DNA of 64,000 bases from Zwartia vadi (GCF_030410375.1 NZ_JAUHHE010000002.1:186001-250000), one strand, 5' to 3'; shown: positions 48,593 through 58,503, numbered from the stretch's first letter. Numbers and translations: made by a program. The notes: generated by a model from the letters alone, not told the origin.

Positions 48593-48948
48593 ATTCAACC
48601 ACTGCACCTCAAATAAGCTTGGTGATGATCAATATTGCAGTGGTCTCGGCACCTGATGGGCAGCTCTGGTACCGTGAGTGCTCAATGCCTGTCGGCACCA
48701 CGATCGAGGAAGCTTTAGTTGAGACGGGGTTTTTTCTGGCATTTCCGGAGCAATCTAAGGACAAAGTTGTCGTGGGTGTATTTGGCAAGCGGTTATCACT
48801 GAGCCATTGCCTGGAGGATCATGATCGAATCGAAGTTTACGCCCCATTGCGCGTGGATCCGAAAATTGCTCGGAGACGTCGCGCAGCGCATCGCGAAAAA
48901 ACCAGACATATCAAAAAGAAAATGCCGGTTAGTGATCTCACCCGCTAG
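48589..48948 (+). CDS. rnfH: RnfH family ubiquitin-fold protein
   Basis: 119 residues from ATG 48589, coupled to ratA by ATGA. Beta-grasp fold with the family segments MINIAVVSAPDGQLWYRECS, GVFGKRLSLSHCLEDHDRIE and YAPLRVDPKIARRRRA. Role unknown. An internal ATG at 48625 (MINIAVV) would also give a family-like start. The 3' end is very basic. Confidence 0.9.
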   Translation: MNSTTAPQISLVMINIAVVSAPDGQLWYRECSMPVGTTIEEALVETGFFLAFPEQSKDKVVVGVFGKRLSLSHCLEDHDRIEVYAPLRVDPKIARRRRAAHREKTRHIKKKMPVSDLTR

Positions 48949-49005
48949 GTGAACACTGAGATTATAAAAAACGTCCAGACTCGGGCTGTTGTCAGGAGGA
49001 AATAA

Positions 49006-50160
49006 ATGGAGTTTGAACTAAATGAGGAACAAACAGCCTTTGCAAAACTAGCAAAAGATTTTGCCGCGGGAACTTTTGCACCTCATGCCGCGCGCTGGGA
49101 TGAAGAAGAGATTTTTCCTCGTGAAGCGCTCAGAGAAGCTGGCAGACTAGGATTTTGCAGCGTGTACGCCTCGCCAGTTATTGGTGGTTTGGGATTGTCC
49201 AGACTGGACGCAAGTCTGATATTTGAAGAAATGGCTGCGATTGATCCTTCTACCACGGCCTTTCTCACTATTCATAATATGGCCACCTGGATGATCGGCC
49301 AATGGGGAAGCTCAACAATTCGCGACCACTGGGGGCCATCACTTGCCACGGGCGAACACCTAGCTTCTTATTGCCTAACGGAGCCAGGTTCGGGGTCAGA
49401 TGCCGCGTCTTTACGGACCTCAGCCACCTTTACTGACGGTCACTATGTTCTAAATGGATCCAAAGCATTTATTTCTGGAGCAGGTGAAACGGATCTATTG
49501 ATTGTGATGGCACGAACCGCAGGTGCGGGTGCGGGTGGAATCTCTGCTTTTGCGATACCCGCTCATTCACCCGGTATTACTTACGGTCGAAAAGAGCGCA
49601 AGATGGGTTGGAATAGTCAAAGCACACGCGCAGTGACATTCGATCACGTCAAAGTGCCTGCTGATCATCTGCTCGGCCAAGAGGGGGAGGGTTTTAAAAT
49701 CGCAATGCGCGGTCTCGATGGTGGCCGGATCAACATTGCGAGTTGTTCTGTTGGCGCCGCCCAAGGTGCGATCGAGACATCAAGAAGTTATATGCAAAAC
49801 CGCAAACAGTTTAATCAACCCCTCACGAGTTTTCAGGCCTTGCAATTTAAATTCGCGGATATGGTGACCCATACTGTGGCTGCACGGCAAATGGTTCGAC
49901 TCGCAGCTTGTAAACTTGATGCCGGAGCTGCCGATGCAACGACCTACTGCGCGATGGCCAAACGTTTTGCCACAGATATAGGATTTTCTGTCTGTCTGGA
50001 TGCTCAACAATTGCTCGGTGGTTATGGTTATTTGCGTGACTATCCTCTTGAGAGATTGGTGCGAGATACGCGTGTCCACCAGATTCTGGAAGGCACGAAT
50101 GAAATCATGCGTGTCATCATTGCACGTCATTTTTTAGAGAAGGGCGGAGAGTTGAGATGA
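49006..50160 (+). CDS. Acyl-CoA dehydrogenase, probably isobutyryl-CoA
   Basis: 384 residues, FAD flavoenzyme. A strong AGGAGGA site (48994-49000) precedes ATG 49006. Signatures: CLTEPGSGSDAASLRTSA, the KMGWNSQSTRAVTF segment, and the catalytic Glu in ILEGTNEIMR. The two downstream genes are the next valine-degradation enzymes, so isobutyryl-CoA is the likely substrate, oxidised to methacrylyl-CoA. Specificity is inferred from context. Its stop overlaps the next start in ATGA. Confidence 0.9.
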   Translation: MEFELNEEQTAFAKLAKDFAAGTFAPHAARWDEEEIFPREALREAGRLGFCSVYASPVIGGLGLSRLDASLIFEEMAAIDPSTTAFLTIHNMATWMIGQWGSSTIRDHWGPSLATGEHLASYCLTEPGSGSDAASLRTSATFTDGHYVLNGSKAFISGAGETDLLIVMARTAGAGAGGISAFAIPAHSPGITYGRKERKMGWNSQSTRAVTFDHVKVPADHLLGQEGEGFKIAMRGLDGGRINIASCSVGAAQGAIETSRSYMQNRKQFNQPLTSFQALQFKFADMVTHTVAARQMVRLAACKLDAGAADATTYCAMAKRFATDIGFSVCLDAQQLLGGYGYLRDYPLERLVRDTRVHQILEGTNEIMRVIIARHFLEKGGELR

Positions 50161-51350
50161 TTGCTGGTTCGCAAGATTTAGTTATTTGTGAAGAGTTGAG
50201 TGGTAAAGACGGCGCAAAGATAGGTATCGCACAGCTCAATGCACCCAAAACTTTAAACGGTCTTTCACTCGAGATGACACGCATGCTGACCGCCAACATG
50301 AAAGCATGGGCTGACGATCCGGCTTTGGCGGTGATTGTCTTAAAGGGCGCTGGAGAAAAAGCATTTTGCGCAGGTGGGGATCTTCACGCCCTCTACCACA
50401 GCATGAGGGAAAATGTTTCTGGTCAGCCTATGCAGAACGCGTACGCAGGGACATTTTTTGCCGAGGAGTACGCGTTGGATTACCTGATCCACACCTATCC
50501 AAAACCCATTTTGGTATGGGGCGACGGGATTGTAATGGGCGGTGGAATGGGTCTCATGATGGGCGCGAGCCATCGCGTTGTGACTGAAACCACTCGCATG
50601 GCGATGCCTGAAATCTCGATTGGCCTGTTTCCCGATGTTGGCGGTACATGGCTGTTGAATCGACTTCCTGGAAATGCCGGCTTGTTCCTCGGCTTGACTG
50701 GCGCGCAAGTAGGTGCAAGCGATGCCTTATTCGCCGGCATGGCAGACTATCATGTTCAGCGTGATCGGTGGAATGATCTTCTGGTTCGCCTGTGTGCTCA
50801 GGAGTGGGAGCGCGTTGCACAATCGCCCACTCATCCGCTCTCTGATAAAGAGTCAGCAGAACTGGCTAACAATCACGATCGGTTGCATCTCCTCTTGACT
50901 AAACTTTCATCTGAGCCAGACAGCTCAGTACAACCTTTACAAGTTCATCTGCCCTTGATTCGGCAACTTTGCGGTGGCGAGGATCTGGATCGAATCGTTC
51001 GTAACATTCAGCAATTAACCGATCATCCAGATCCCTGGCTTCAGCGCGCTGCTCAATCCTTAGCGCATGGCTCCCCGGGTTCTGTGCGTCTGACCTTTGC
51101 CTTATTAAGACACAATAAGCTGTTGTCTCTGGCGGAGGTTTATCGAGTCGAATGGTTCGCAGGACTCATGGCTGCCGCCCATGGAGATTTTGCAGAAGGT
51201 ATTCGCGCTTTATTGATTGATAAAGACAAGCAGCCCAAGTGGAATCCCGCCACGCTTTCTGAAGCCGATGAGAAGTGGGTGAAAAAGTTTTTGACTATGC
51301 CGTTTCCCGCTGACCAGCACCCACTTTTTCGCCTTGGAGAATCACAATGA
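50157..51350 (+). CDS. 3-hydroxyisobutyryl-CoA hydrolase (HIBCH-like crotonase)
   Basis: 397 residues. The N-terminal crotonase domain has AFCAGGDLHALY and the HIBCH-type active-site segment MPEISIGLFPDVGGTW (Glu and Asp). The long C-terminal part is typical of HIBCH rather than enoyl-CoA hydratases. It releases 3-hydroxyisobutyrate from its CoA ester in valine breakdown. Linked by ATGA overlaps to genes on both sides. No separate methacrylyl-CoA hydratase is seen here. Confidence 0.92.
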   Translation: MIAGSQDLVICEELSGKDGAKIGIAQLNAPKTLNGLSLEMTRMLTANMKAWADDPALAVIVLKGAGEKAFCAGGDLHALYHSMRENVSGQPMQNAYAGTFFAEEYALDYLIHTYPKPILVWGDGIVMGGGMGLMMGASHRVVTETTRMAMPEISIGLFPDVGGTWLLNRLPGNAGLFLGLTGAQVGASDALFAGMADYHVQRDRWNDLLVRLCAQEWERVAQSPTHPLSDKESAELANNHDRLHLLLTKLSSEPDSSVQPLQVHLPLIRQLCGGEDLDRIVRNIQQLTDHPDPWLQRAAQSLAHGSPGSVRLTFALLRHNKLLSLAEVYRVEWFAGLMAAAHGDFAEGIRALLIDKDKQPKWNPATLSEADEKWVKKFLTMPFPADQHPLFRLGESQ

Positions 51351-52231
51351 GCAAGATTGCATTTATCGGACTCGGCAACATGGGCGCCCCCATGGCCGCA
51401 AATCTTTTGAAAGCCGGACATATGCTCAAAGTATTTGATTTAATGGCGCATGCTGTGCAGTCTTTGGTTGACCAAGGCGCCGAGGGCGTCTCCTCAGCCA
51501 CCAAGGCTGTCGAAGATGCAGAGTTTGTCATCACGATGCTTCCGGCAAGCAAGCATGTCGAGGCACTCTATCTTGGTCACGATGGCTTGCTCAGACATTG
51601 TCCGAAAAGTGCCTTGATTATTGATTGCAGCACGATTGCTGCTGAAAGTGCGCGCCGTGTAGCCAGCGCTGCTCAACAACGAGGACTAAGCATGTTGGAT
51701 GCGCCTGTCTCTGGTGGAACAGGCGGAGCCATTGCGGGAACACTGACCTTTATTGTGGGGGGGGAAGCCGTTGATCTCGCCCGCGCCCGTCCAATACTTG
51801 AAAAAATGGGGAAAAATATTTTTCATGCGGGTGCAGCCGGTGCCGGTCAAGTTGCAAAGATTGCCAACAATATGCTTCTTGGGATTGCGATGGCAGGAAC
51901 AGCCGAAGCGCTTGCCTTGGGTGTAGCCAATGGCTTGGATCCAAAGGTTCTGTCTGAAATTATTTCAAAGAGCTCAGGCTGCAATTGGTCTGTTGAAAAA
52001 TATAACCCCTGGCCAGGGGTCATGGAAAATGTTCCCGCCTCTAAAAACTATTCAGGAGGATTTGGCGTTGATCTCATGCTCAAAGACTTGGGTCTCGCGT
52101 CTGAGGCGGCAATCAGCACGGGTTCGGTGATCGCGCTTGGTGAGCTTGCAAGAAACCTCTTTGCCTTGCATAGTAGTCAAGGCAACGGCCAGCTTGATTT
52201 TTCGAGTATTGTGAATTTGATTAAGCGGTGA
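51347..52231 (+). CDS. mmsB: 3-hydroxyisobutyrate dehydrogenase
   Basis: 294 residues. NAD site GLGNMGAPMAANLLKAGH, substrate loop DAPVSGGTGGA, and the catalytic Lys in GAGQVAKIANNMLLG. The SGCNWSVEKYNPWPG stretch matches MmsB rather than tartronate-semialdehyde reductase. It oxidises 3-hydroxyisobutyrate to methylmalonate semialdehyde, the last step encoded here. Converges with ygfZ, 16 bases apart. Confidence 0.94.
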   Translation: MSKIAFIGLGNMGAPMAANLLKAGHMLKVFDLMAHAVQSLVDQGAEGVSSATKAVEDAEFVITMLPASKHVEALYLGHDGLLRHCPKSALIIDCSTIAAESARRVASAAQQRGLSMLDAPVSGGTGGAIAGTLTFIVGGEAVDLARARPILEKMGKNIFHAGAAGAGQVAKIANNMLLGIAMAGTAEALALGVANGLDPKVLSEIISKSSGCNWSVEKYNPWPGVMENVPASKNYSGGFGVDLMLKDLGLASEAAISTGSVIALGELARNLFALHSSQGNGQLDFSSIVNLIKR

Positions 52232-52247
52232 GCTGTTTAATCTGGGT

Positions 52248-53285
52248 TCAACGTATCGTGTAGGGTAGCGCAACTGTTTCTATCATGGCCCCATTTTCAG
52301 CAGCTGTACTAAGCTGCTGTCGATCTAATGCCTCAAATGTCGTTTCAAACAGAAGCCAGCTAAATACTTGCGTGCCACTTTTTTCGGTTGAGACGTTAAT
52401 GAGCCTTCCGCAGGGTTCTCCAGATTGTGAGACATCGAAAATGTCCGCACCCGGGGTGAGTATTCCAGCAGATTCTGCGGACACTTTACCAAGCACCATG
52501 CGTTTTTTCAATGTGCCGCGATAATGACTACGCGCGACAATTTCCTGACCTGGGTAACACCCTTTGGTGAAACTCACCCCGCCAATCAACTCTAGGTTAA
52601 GGGTTTGGGGGATGAAGAGGTCTTGGGTCTTTGATTCGATCCAGGGGAGTCCGGTTTTGATGTCTTGGGTCTCCCAATCTGAGGGAAGACCAATGGTAAA
52701 TGCATGGCTGAGCGCCTCGCAAGCGCAATGATGTTCTGAACTGGCCATCCACCACCAGCGACGCAACGGCTCGCCGGATGAAGCGTTCAGCCCAGAGGAC
52801 GGTGCGGCGATCCATATGCCAGTCGAGGCATGATTGGTTTCCCACTCATCTATTGGCAAAGGATGTCCCAGCACATTGCTCAGGCTCTGGACGTTTGTTT
52901 GGGAGGCCGCAACGCCAACGACATGGCTTTCAATAGTCTTTAAAACCAGCTTTGAGCGCAAGACAAACATCGAGAGACGCTTGAGTACAGCAGAAAGAAT
53001 GTCTTGACGCATCATGCCAATCACTAGAGGCACATCCTCGGAATTTGGGGCCTGTCCGAGAACCATCGTCGACAACAAACGACCTTGTGCGGTGCAATAT
53101 CCAGCTAAACGAGACTGACCGATTCCCGGTGAAACGATGTCATTAGTGAGTTGTCCCTGAAGAAAGGTCAACGCATCCTGCCCCCTGGCCTCAAACACTG
53201 CCAGCGTGTCCAACGGGTAGGCAGTCGCGATGCAGTGAGATGTATTGGCAATGTGGCTCGGGGAAGGTGTCAAAATCGGATGCAT
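52248..53285 (-). CDS. ygfZ: Folate-binding iron-sulfur-cluster repair protein YgfZ
   Basis: 345 residues from ATG 53285, preceded by AGAGG. The family signature KGCYPGQEIVARSHYRG is intact, with the conserved Cys. YgfZ uses tetrahydrofolate and supports some Fe-S enzymes such as MiaB. The frame is open to 53339, but that would abut the divergent mltG start exactly and adds non-family residues. Divergent from mltG, the usual neighbour. Confidence 0.93.
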   Translation of the reverse strand: MHPILTPSPSHIANTSHCIATAYPLDTLAVFEARGQDALTFLQGQLTNDIVSPGIGQSRLAGYCTAQGRLLSTMVLGQAPNSEDVPLVIGMMRQDILSAVLKRLSMFVLRSKLVLKTIESHVVGVAASQTNVQSLSNVLGHPLPIDEWETNHASTGIWIAAPSSGLNASSGEPLRRWWWMASSEHHCACEALSHAFTIGLPSDWETQDIKTGLPWIESKTQDLFIPQTLNLELIGGVSFTKGCYPGQEIVARSHYRGTLKKRMVLGKVSAESAGILTPGADIFDVSQSGEPCGRLINVSTEKSGTQVFSWLLFETTFEALDRQQLSTAAENGAMIETVALPYTIR

Positions 53286-53339
53286 GAGGCCTCTTAGCGC
53301 GATGAAATGCGATAACTTACATATTAAACTGTCGGACAT

Positions 53340-54350
53340 ATGAATGCTCTCAATAAACTATTCCTCTTTGTGGTCTTACCGGCACTGATTGCGATCGCCG
53401 CAGCGATCGGTGCAGTGTATTACTGGGTCAATCATCCGCTCACACTTCCAAGTCCAAAAGTCGATCTGTTGGTTCCCAAGGGAGCGACACCTGCCAGTAT
53501 CGCTTCCCAAATCAATCAAGCTGGAATTGAGCTCAATTCAGCCGCCTTTGTTTTAATGGCAAAATTGACTGAACTTGACACCAAGCTCAAGGCCGGCGGC
53601 TACCAGCTCGTGACCGGGGACAGCCCTCTCAAAATCTTAAGGCGAATGGCACAAGGCGACGTGACCTCCAGGCAGATCACGCTTGTTGAAGGCTGGAATA
53701 TGCGTCAAATTCGTGCTGCGCTTGCCCAGCATGGTGATCTGAAGAAAACGCTAGAAGATTTATCTGACGCCGATTTGGTTAAACAGATAGGCTTGCAACA
53801 CCAGCATCCCGAAGGATTATTTTTTCCGGATACGTATATTTTTCCAATCGGCACGACTGATCTGGATATCCTTGAGCGTGCCGCGCGCGCGCAGCAACAA
53901 ATACTGGAGCGAGCCTGGGCCTCACGTCAAGAGAACTTACCGTTGACTTCACCCTATCAAGCACTGATTCTAGGGTCAATTGTTGAAAAGGAAACTGGAA
54001 AGGCATCGGATCGGGCACGAATTGCCGGTGTATTTATCAACCGACTTAGACTCAACATGCCGCTACAAACTGATCCAACCGTCATTTACGGCATGGGAGA
54101 AGCTTATCAGGGAAAAATTCGCAAAAAAGATTTGCAAACTGATCATGCATGGAACACGTACACGCGAGGTGGATTACCTGTCAGTCCGATTTCGAGTGTT
54201 GGCCAGGCATCGCTCAATGCCGCGCTGAATCCTGAAAAGCATGACTACCTTTATTTTGTAGCCAAAGGGGACGGCACCAGTGCTTTTGCACGGACGCTAC
54301 CCGAGCACAATAAAAACGTCGCGCAATACATACTGGGGCGCAAGCCATGA
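53340..54350 (+). CDS. mltG: Endolytic murein transglycosylase MltG
   Basis: 336 residues. One N-terminal membrane helix (about 7-30), a LysM-like subdomain ([15 protein letters not shown]) and the YceG catalytic domain with the Glu in [10 protein letters not shown] and the segments QTDPTVIYG and [13 protein letters not shown]. It cuts new glycan strands in the periplasm and helps set chain length. The stop overlaps tmk in ATGA. First gene of mltG-tmk-holB-tatD. Confidence 0.96.
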   Translation: MNALNKLFLFVVLPALIAIAAAIGAVYYWVNHPLTLPSPKVDLLVPKGATPASIASQINQAGIELNSAAFVLMAKLTELDTKLKAGGYQLVTGDSPLKILRRMAQGDVTSRQITLVEGWNMRQIRAALAQHGDLKKTLEDLSDADLVKQIGLQHQHPEGLFFPDTYIFPIGTTDLDILERAARAQQQILERAWASRQENLPLTSPYQALILGSIVEKETGKASDRARIAGVFINRLRLNMPLQTDPTVIYGMGEAYQGKIRKKDLQTDHAWNTYTRGGLPVSPISSVGQASLNAALNPEKHDYLYFVAKGDGTSAFARTLPEHNKNVAQYILGRKP

Positions 54351-54985
54351 CGCATACAAGAAGAGGCTTGTTTTTGACGTTCGAAGGCGTTGATGGTGCA
54401 GGTAAAAGTACGCACGTTGAATGGACGGTCGAGCAGCTTAGGGCGCGCGGCCTTTCTGTCGTATCGACACGCGAACCTGGTGGGACCCCAATCGGAGAAC
54501 GCTTGCGCGAACTTCTTTTGCATGAGCCAATGGGATTGGAGTGCGAGACGTTGCTGATGTTTGCCGCCCGAGCGCAACACATAAAAGAGGTAATCAAACC
54601 CGCCTTGGCTTCAGGTGCTTGGGTAGTCTGTGATCGCTTTACTGATGCGACCTTTGCTTATCAGGGTGGCGGAAGAGAATTGGGGACGGCGCGTATTGCT
54701 GCGCTCGAGCAGTGGCTGCACCCCGATTTGCAGCCCGACTGCACCTGGTTGTTCGATGTGCCTCTTGAAGTTGCACGCGAACGTCTGGATCGAACCCGAG
54801 ACAAAGACCGCTTTGAAAAAGAAGCGAGCGCATTTTTCATACGAACGCGAAATGTTTATCTGTCGCGAGCGGCTCAACAGCCAGAAAGGTTTAGTGTGAT
54901 GGATTCAACTGTCCCAATCGAGGATATCAGGGTGTTACTGGCCCAACAAATTGATCTGCTTGTCGCTCGGAGCGCAGCCCTTTGA
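54347..54985 (+). CDS. tmk: Thymidylate kinase
   Basis: 212 residues. It phosphorylates dTMP. P-loop [13 protein letters not shown], the DR motif in [20 protein letters not shown], and the LID region [14 protein letters not shown]. Overlaps mltG by four bases and holB by one (TGATG), the common proteobacterial order. Confidence 0.97.
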   Translation: MTHTRRGLFLTFEGVDGAGKSTHVEWTVEQLRARGLSVVSTREPGGTPIGERLRELLLHEPMGLECETLLMFAARAQHIKEVIKPALASGAWVVCDRFTDATFAYQGGGRELGTARIAALEQWLHPDLQPDCTWLFDVPLEVARERLDRTRDKDRFEKEASAFFIRTRNVYLSRAAQQPERFSVMDSTVPIEDIRVLLAQQIDLLVARSAAL

Positions 54986-56052
54986 TGCAACCACATTTTT
55001 TGCCATGGCATACGGAGCTCGCGCGGAAATGGCTCGGCGATAAGGATCGCTTCGCACACGCTTGGCTCATCCATGGTCTGGCTGGCATTGGTAAGCGCGA
55101 GTTCGCCTTTGCTGCAGCCGCCTCTTTGCTTTGTGAGACACCCATTCAAGGATTGGCCTGTGGTCATTGTCTGGCATGTGGGTGGGTTGCCCGCGGCAAT
55201 CACCCTGATCTCAAGCGTATTCGTCCTGAAGCTGTCGCCGCAGAGGAGGGGATCGATCTTGGTGCAGAGGATGACTCAGGAATCAGCGACGAAAAGACGG
55301 CTGCTGAGACCGGATCTTCAACAAAACGTGCACCCTCGAAGGATATTCGGGTAGAGCAAATACGTGGGCTAGAGCCTTGGTTCAATCACGCCACCCATCG
55401 TGGCGGTTGGCGTGTTGCGCTGATCTATCCCGCCGAGGCCCTCACAACGATCTCAGGAAATACTTTACTTAAGGTGTTAGAGGAGCCTCCGCCTTCCACG
55501 ATATTTTTACTTGTCGCCGATGGCCCGGATCGACTACTCCCGACGCTCCTGTCTCGATGCCGTAGGCTGCCTTTGGCCACACCGAGCGATGAGATTGCTC
55601 AACAGTGGCTGCAAAGCAAAGGTGTGCAACAGCCTTCGACATGGCTCGCCGCAGCGGGCGGTGCGCCACTTTTAGCCAAGCAACTTTCGGAGACGGAAAG
55701 CAGTGCCTGTCCTGAATGGATAACGGAGTTTCTTGCAACTCTTGATTCAAAACATCATATAGATGTTGGCGCATTGGCCGATCGCCTCACGAAATTCAAT
55801 GCAAATGTTTGGCTCGATGCCTTACAACGGCTTTCGGTTGATTTGAATTTGTGCGCACACGGTCTGCCGTGTCGTTATTATCTAGCTCAGCAGTCAAGGC
55901 TCTCTCAAATTAGCCTACATGGGGATGTTGTCCAGTTTTCTCAACTTGCATCATGGCTCAATGAACAAAAGCGTGTCGCGAGTCATCCGCTCAATGCAAA
56001 ATTATTCGCTCAAGCCGTATTACAGCGACTGATAAATGTTTGTAAATTTTAA
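54985..56052 (+). CDS. holB: DNA polymerase III delta-prime subunit
   Basis: 355 residues from ATG 54985 (TTG 54982 is also in frame). Clamp-loader AAA+ subunit. P-loop-like GLAGIGKREFA, zinc module Cys residues in CGHCLACGW, and the SRC motif in LLSRCRRLPL. An acidic Ser/Thr-rich insert (about 82-118) lies after NHPDLKRIRPE, before the DIRVEQIRGL helix; similar spacers occur in betaproteobacterial HolB. Starts on the tmk stop. Confidence 0.94.
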   Translation: MQPHFLPWHTELARKWLGDKDRFAHAWLIHGLAGIGKREFAFAAAASLLCETPIQGLACGHCLACGWVARGNHPDLKRIRPEAVAAEEGIDLGAEDDSGISDEKTAAETGSSTKRAPSKDIRVEQIRGLEPWFNHATHRGGWRVALIYPAEALTTISGNTLLKVLEEPPPSTIFLLVADGPDRLLPTLLSRCRRLPLATPSDEIAQQWLQSKGVQQPSTWLAAAGGAPLLAKQLSETESSACPEWITEFLATLDSKHHIDVGALADRLTKFNANVWLDALQRLSVDLNLCAHGLPCRYYLAQQSRLSQISLHGDVVQFSQLASWLNEQKRVASHPLNAKLFAQAVLQRLINVCKF

Positions 56053-56070
56053 GTATCCGGATATTAATAA

Positions 56071-56838
56071 ATGTTTGTTGATTCACATTGCCATGTAAAT
56101 TTTCCTGAGCTCGCAGCGCAAATGCCAGATATTCTGACCCGTATGGAGCTGAACAGAGTGGGTCGTGCGCTCTGTGTGAGTGTGAATTTACCTGACTGGC
56201 CAGGCCTTATTGAACTAGTCGAGCAGCATGAGGCGCTCTACGCATCAGTAGGCGTACATCCGGATTATGAGGATACGATCGAGCCTACGGTCGAGGATCT
56301 GATCGAACGCAGTCGGCACCCGAAGGTGATCGCTATAGGTGAAACGGGACTTGACTATTTTCGCCTGTCAGGTGATCTGACATGGCAGCGTGACCGCTTC
56401 AGACGCCATATTCAAGCTGCCCGGCAAACTAAGCTTCCATTGATTATCCATACTCGGTCATCGTCTGAGGACACGCTTGCCATCATGAGGGAGGAGGGAG
56501 CATGTGACGCGAGAGGGGTCATGCATTGTTTTACTGAGTCTTGGGAGGTTGCCCAGGCCTCAATGGACATGGGGTTTTATATTTCTTTTTCGGGTATTGT
56601 TACTTTTAAGAAGGCACTTGAACTTCAGGATGTTGCCCGAAAGATGCCTTTGGATAGGATCTTGATTGAAACTGATTCGCCCTACTTAGCTCCGGTTCCG
56701 CATCGCGGTAAGCTTAATGATCCTTCAAAAGTCATTCATGTGGCGGAAATGATTGCTTCTCTTCGCAACGTCCCTGTTAAAGAGATTGAAGAGGCATCAA
56801 CTAGTAATTTTTTCAATTTATTCAATAAGTTAAAGTAA
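56071..56838 (+). CDS. tatD: TatD family metal-dependent DNase
   Basis: 255 residues, TIM-barrel hydrolase. Metal ligands are visible in FVDSHCHVNF, AIGETGLDYF, LIIHTRSS, MHCFTES and ETDSPYLAPVPHRG. TatD-type enzymes act as 3'-5' nucleases in DNA repair. 18 bases after holB; the usual last gene of the tmk-holB group. Could be the YcfH branch specifically. Confidence 0.94.
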   Translation: MFVDSHCHVNFPELAAQMPDILTRMELNRVGRALCVSVNLPDWPGLIELVEQHEALYASVGVHPDYEDTIEPTVEDLIERSRHPKVIAIGETGLDYFRLSGDLTWQRDRFRRHIQAARQTKLPLIIHTRSSSEDTLAIMREEGACDARGVMHCFTESWEVAQASMDMGFYISFSGIVTFKKALELQDVARKMPLDRILIETDSPYLAPVPHRGKLNDPSKVIHVAEMIASLRNVPVKEIEEASTSNFFNLFNKLK

Positions 56839-56966
56839 AAATTTAAATTAATTATTAAATGTTAATTATTAAAAGTAAATTATTTTTAAATTTAAATCTT
56901 ATTCTTACAAAATTATCTAACTTATTGTTTTTAAATATTTTAATTATAAAATTTATCCGGATTGAT
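56839..56966. other. Extremely AT-rich spacer with 12-base direct repeat
   Basis: About 128 bases almost entirely A and T. TTAATTATTAAA occurs twice (56848-56859 and 56862-56873), a 14-base period. ATTTAAAT palindromes flank it. It probably contains the promoter of the ankyrin gene and may bind an AT-seeking nucleoid protein. It is sharply different from its surroundings. Confidence 0.6.
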
Positions 56967-57653
56967 ATGCATAAACAAGCTCTTCGAACATTTTTACGAC
57001 AATCCATCTTTGCCTTTGTTTTGCTGGGTGCGACCGTGTCAGGATTTTTACAAACAGCTCAGGCTGCTGATCCGAAGGATTTCTGGTTCTACATTATCAA
57101 TGACCGTGACCAGCAGCTAAAAGAACTTTTGCGCAGAGGGATGGATCCCAACCAGAAAAGCCCAAATCAGCAAACACCTCTGACCATGGCCGCGAGAGAA
57201 AACTCTTGGCGCGCTTTTGATGTGTTGCTTGCGAGCCCCAAAATCGATGTGAATCTCGCAAACTCCTACAGGGAGACGCCCTTGATGTACACCGCACTTT
57301 TGGGTGATCTCCCACGTTCGCAAGCACTCTTATCGAAAGGTGCAAAGGTCAATCAATCGGGGTGGTCAGCGCTTCACTATGCCGCAATCAAGGGTCACAC
57401 TCAAATTGTGCGTCTGCTGCTTTCAAATGGGGCTGCTGTCAATGAACCTTCGCCGGATGGCGATACGCCCCTCATTTTGGCTGTTCGTTCGGGTGATGTG
57501 GATACTGTACAAGCACTGATTCGGGCGGGGGCAGATCCTTTGCTTTCGAATTTCAAAGCTCAAAATGCAATCGAAACTGCTCGCTCAGAGGGTAAAGGCT
57601 CGCTTGCGACCGCACTTGAAAAAGTTGCTGCTGCAAAGAAAACTCAGCCCTGA
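56967..57653 (+). CDS. Exported ankyrin-repeat protein
   Basis: 228 residues from ATG 56967. The frame is open to 56859, but the AT-rich spacer gives non-specific Leu/Ile/Asn residues. The signal peptide ends TAQA|AD (about residue 37). Four to five ankyrin repeats follow (QTPLTMAARENSWRAFDVLL, SALHYAAIKGHTQIVRLLL, DTPLILAVRSGDVDTVQALI). Such periplasmic proteins mediate protein contacts; the partner is unknown. Its 3' end overlaps the convergent RsiV-like gene by 10 bases. Confidence 0.85.
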   Translation: MHKQALRTFLRQSIFAFVLLGATVSGFLQTAQAADPKDFWFYIINDRDQQLKELLRRGMDPNQKSPNQQTPLTMAARENSWRAFDVLLASPKIDVNLANSYRETPLMYTALLGDLPRSQALLSKGAKVNQSGWSALHYAAIKGHTQIVRLLLSNGAAVNEPSPDGDTPLILAVRSGDVDTVQALIRAGADPLLSNFKAQNAIETARSEGKGSLATALEKVAAAKKTQP

Positions 57654-58471
57654 GCCTGAATTCTTTTTAAAAGTCCGATATTGACGATACCTTTCAGCTC
57701 GGAGAAGGGAACAAGGATGGTTGGCATCCCGAGCGCATAGGGTCCCAGAACATAGTGACCAAAAGTAATTGCGATGCCGTCTTCCATCAGGGCGGCGTTA
57801 TCAGAAAACTGAAAGGGCCACATTTTTAGATAATCTGCCCGATTGGATTGGGCAAACTCGTTTGATTCAAGCCATTTGTAATATTGCTTTTGAAGTGCCA
57901 TCTCAAAAGCGTTCATTCGCCCAGGCAAAATTAAATCATTCAGTGTGATAATTCGGTCAAAACGAGGCAGCCAGTTGATGTACTGGGCACTTGACATGCC
58001 GTGAGCGCCTCCCGAGTACAAATAGTTCTGTAACTCAATCACGACTACGGATGGTGTCGATCGTTTGACCTCGGCTGACAGCACAATTTCATATCTTGGT
58101 TCGGCAGTTTTCCAGAAGGCATTTGCGAGTTCAGAGAGACTCCGGATAGGCTGATTCTGACTGGCATCCACTTGCCCCATCGCAAGTAATGATCGCTCGA
58201 GAAACGCATTGAATCGTTCATTTCCTTCAAAACTCAGGCGTTTCAATGTGATGGAAGGACAGGTTTCCCCATGACAGTCAGGTTGAGTGCGCACAACATT
58301 GATGACACGGTAAGAGGGACCACCCGTGCTGGTTCCCACAGTGGCTTGTGGATCAATTGATTGAGGCGTATTGGTAGAAAGCGTAATGTCTTGGGCACGC
58401 TCAACTGGTGCACTGCAGCCAAACAAAAACACGAGCATCGCGATCACAGAAGAGCGAACAGAAATATTCAT
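57644..58471 (-). CDS. DUF3298/RsiV-like lipoprotein
   Basis: 275 residues. Signal with lipobox LFGC (about Cys19). The mature part has the pattern of DUF4163/DUF3298 proteins: a region with YEIVLSAEVKRSTPSVVVIE, then YLYSGGAHGMSSAQYINW, and the final GPYALGMPTILVPFSELKG. RsiV of Bacillus, an anti-sigma factor sensing lysozyme, shares this domain, but here it is a free lipoprotein. Function unknown. Confidence 0.82.
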   Translation of the reverse strand: MNISVRSSVIAMLVFLFGCSAPVERAQDITLSTNTPQSIDPQATVGTSTGGPSYRVINVVRTQPDCHGETCPSITLKRLSFEGNERFNAFLERSLLAMGQVDASQNQPIRSLSELANAFWKTAEPRYEIVLSAEVKRSTPSVVVIELQNYLYSGGAHGMSSAQYINWLPRFDRIITLNDLILPGRMNAFEMALQKQYYKWLESNEFAQSNRADYLKMWPFQFSDNAALMEDGIAITFGHYVLGPYALGMPTILVPFSELKGIVNIGLLKRIQAQG

Positions 58472-58503
58472 TTTTTTTGCTCAAGATTGTTTGTAAAGAT
58501 CAA

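Noticed and set aside
56859..56966. 36-residue N-terminal extension of the ankyrin protein
   Set aside because: Translation of AT-rich spacer gives Leu/Ile/Asn-rich sequence before a complete signal peptide; the start at 56967 explains export better.
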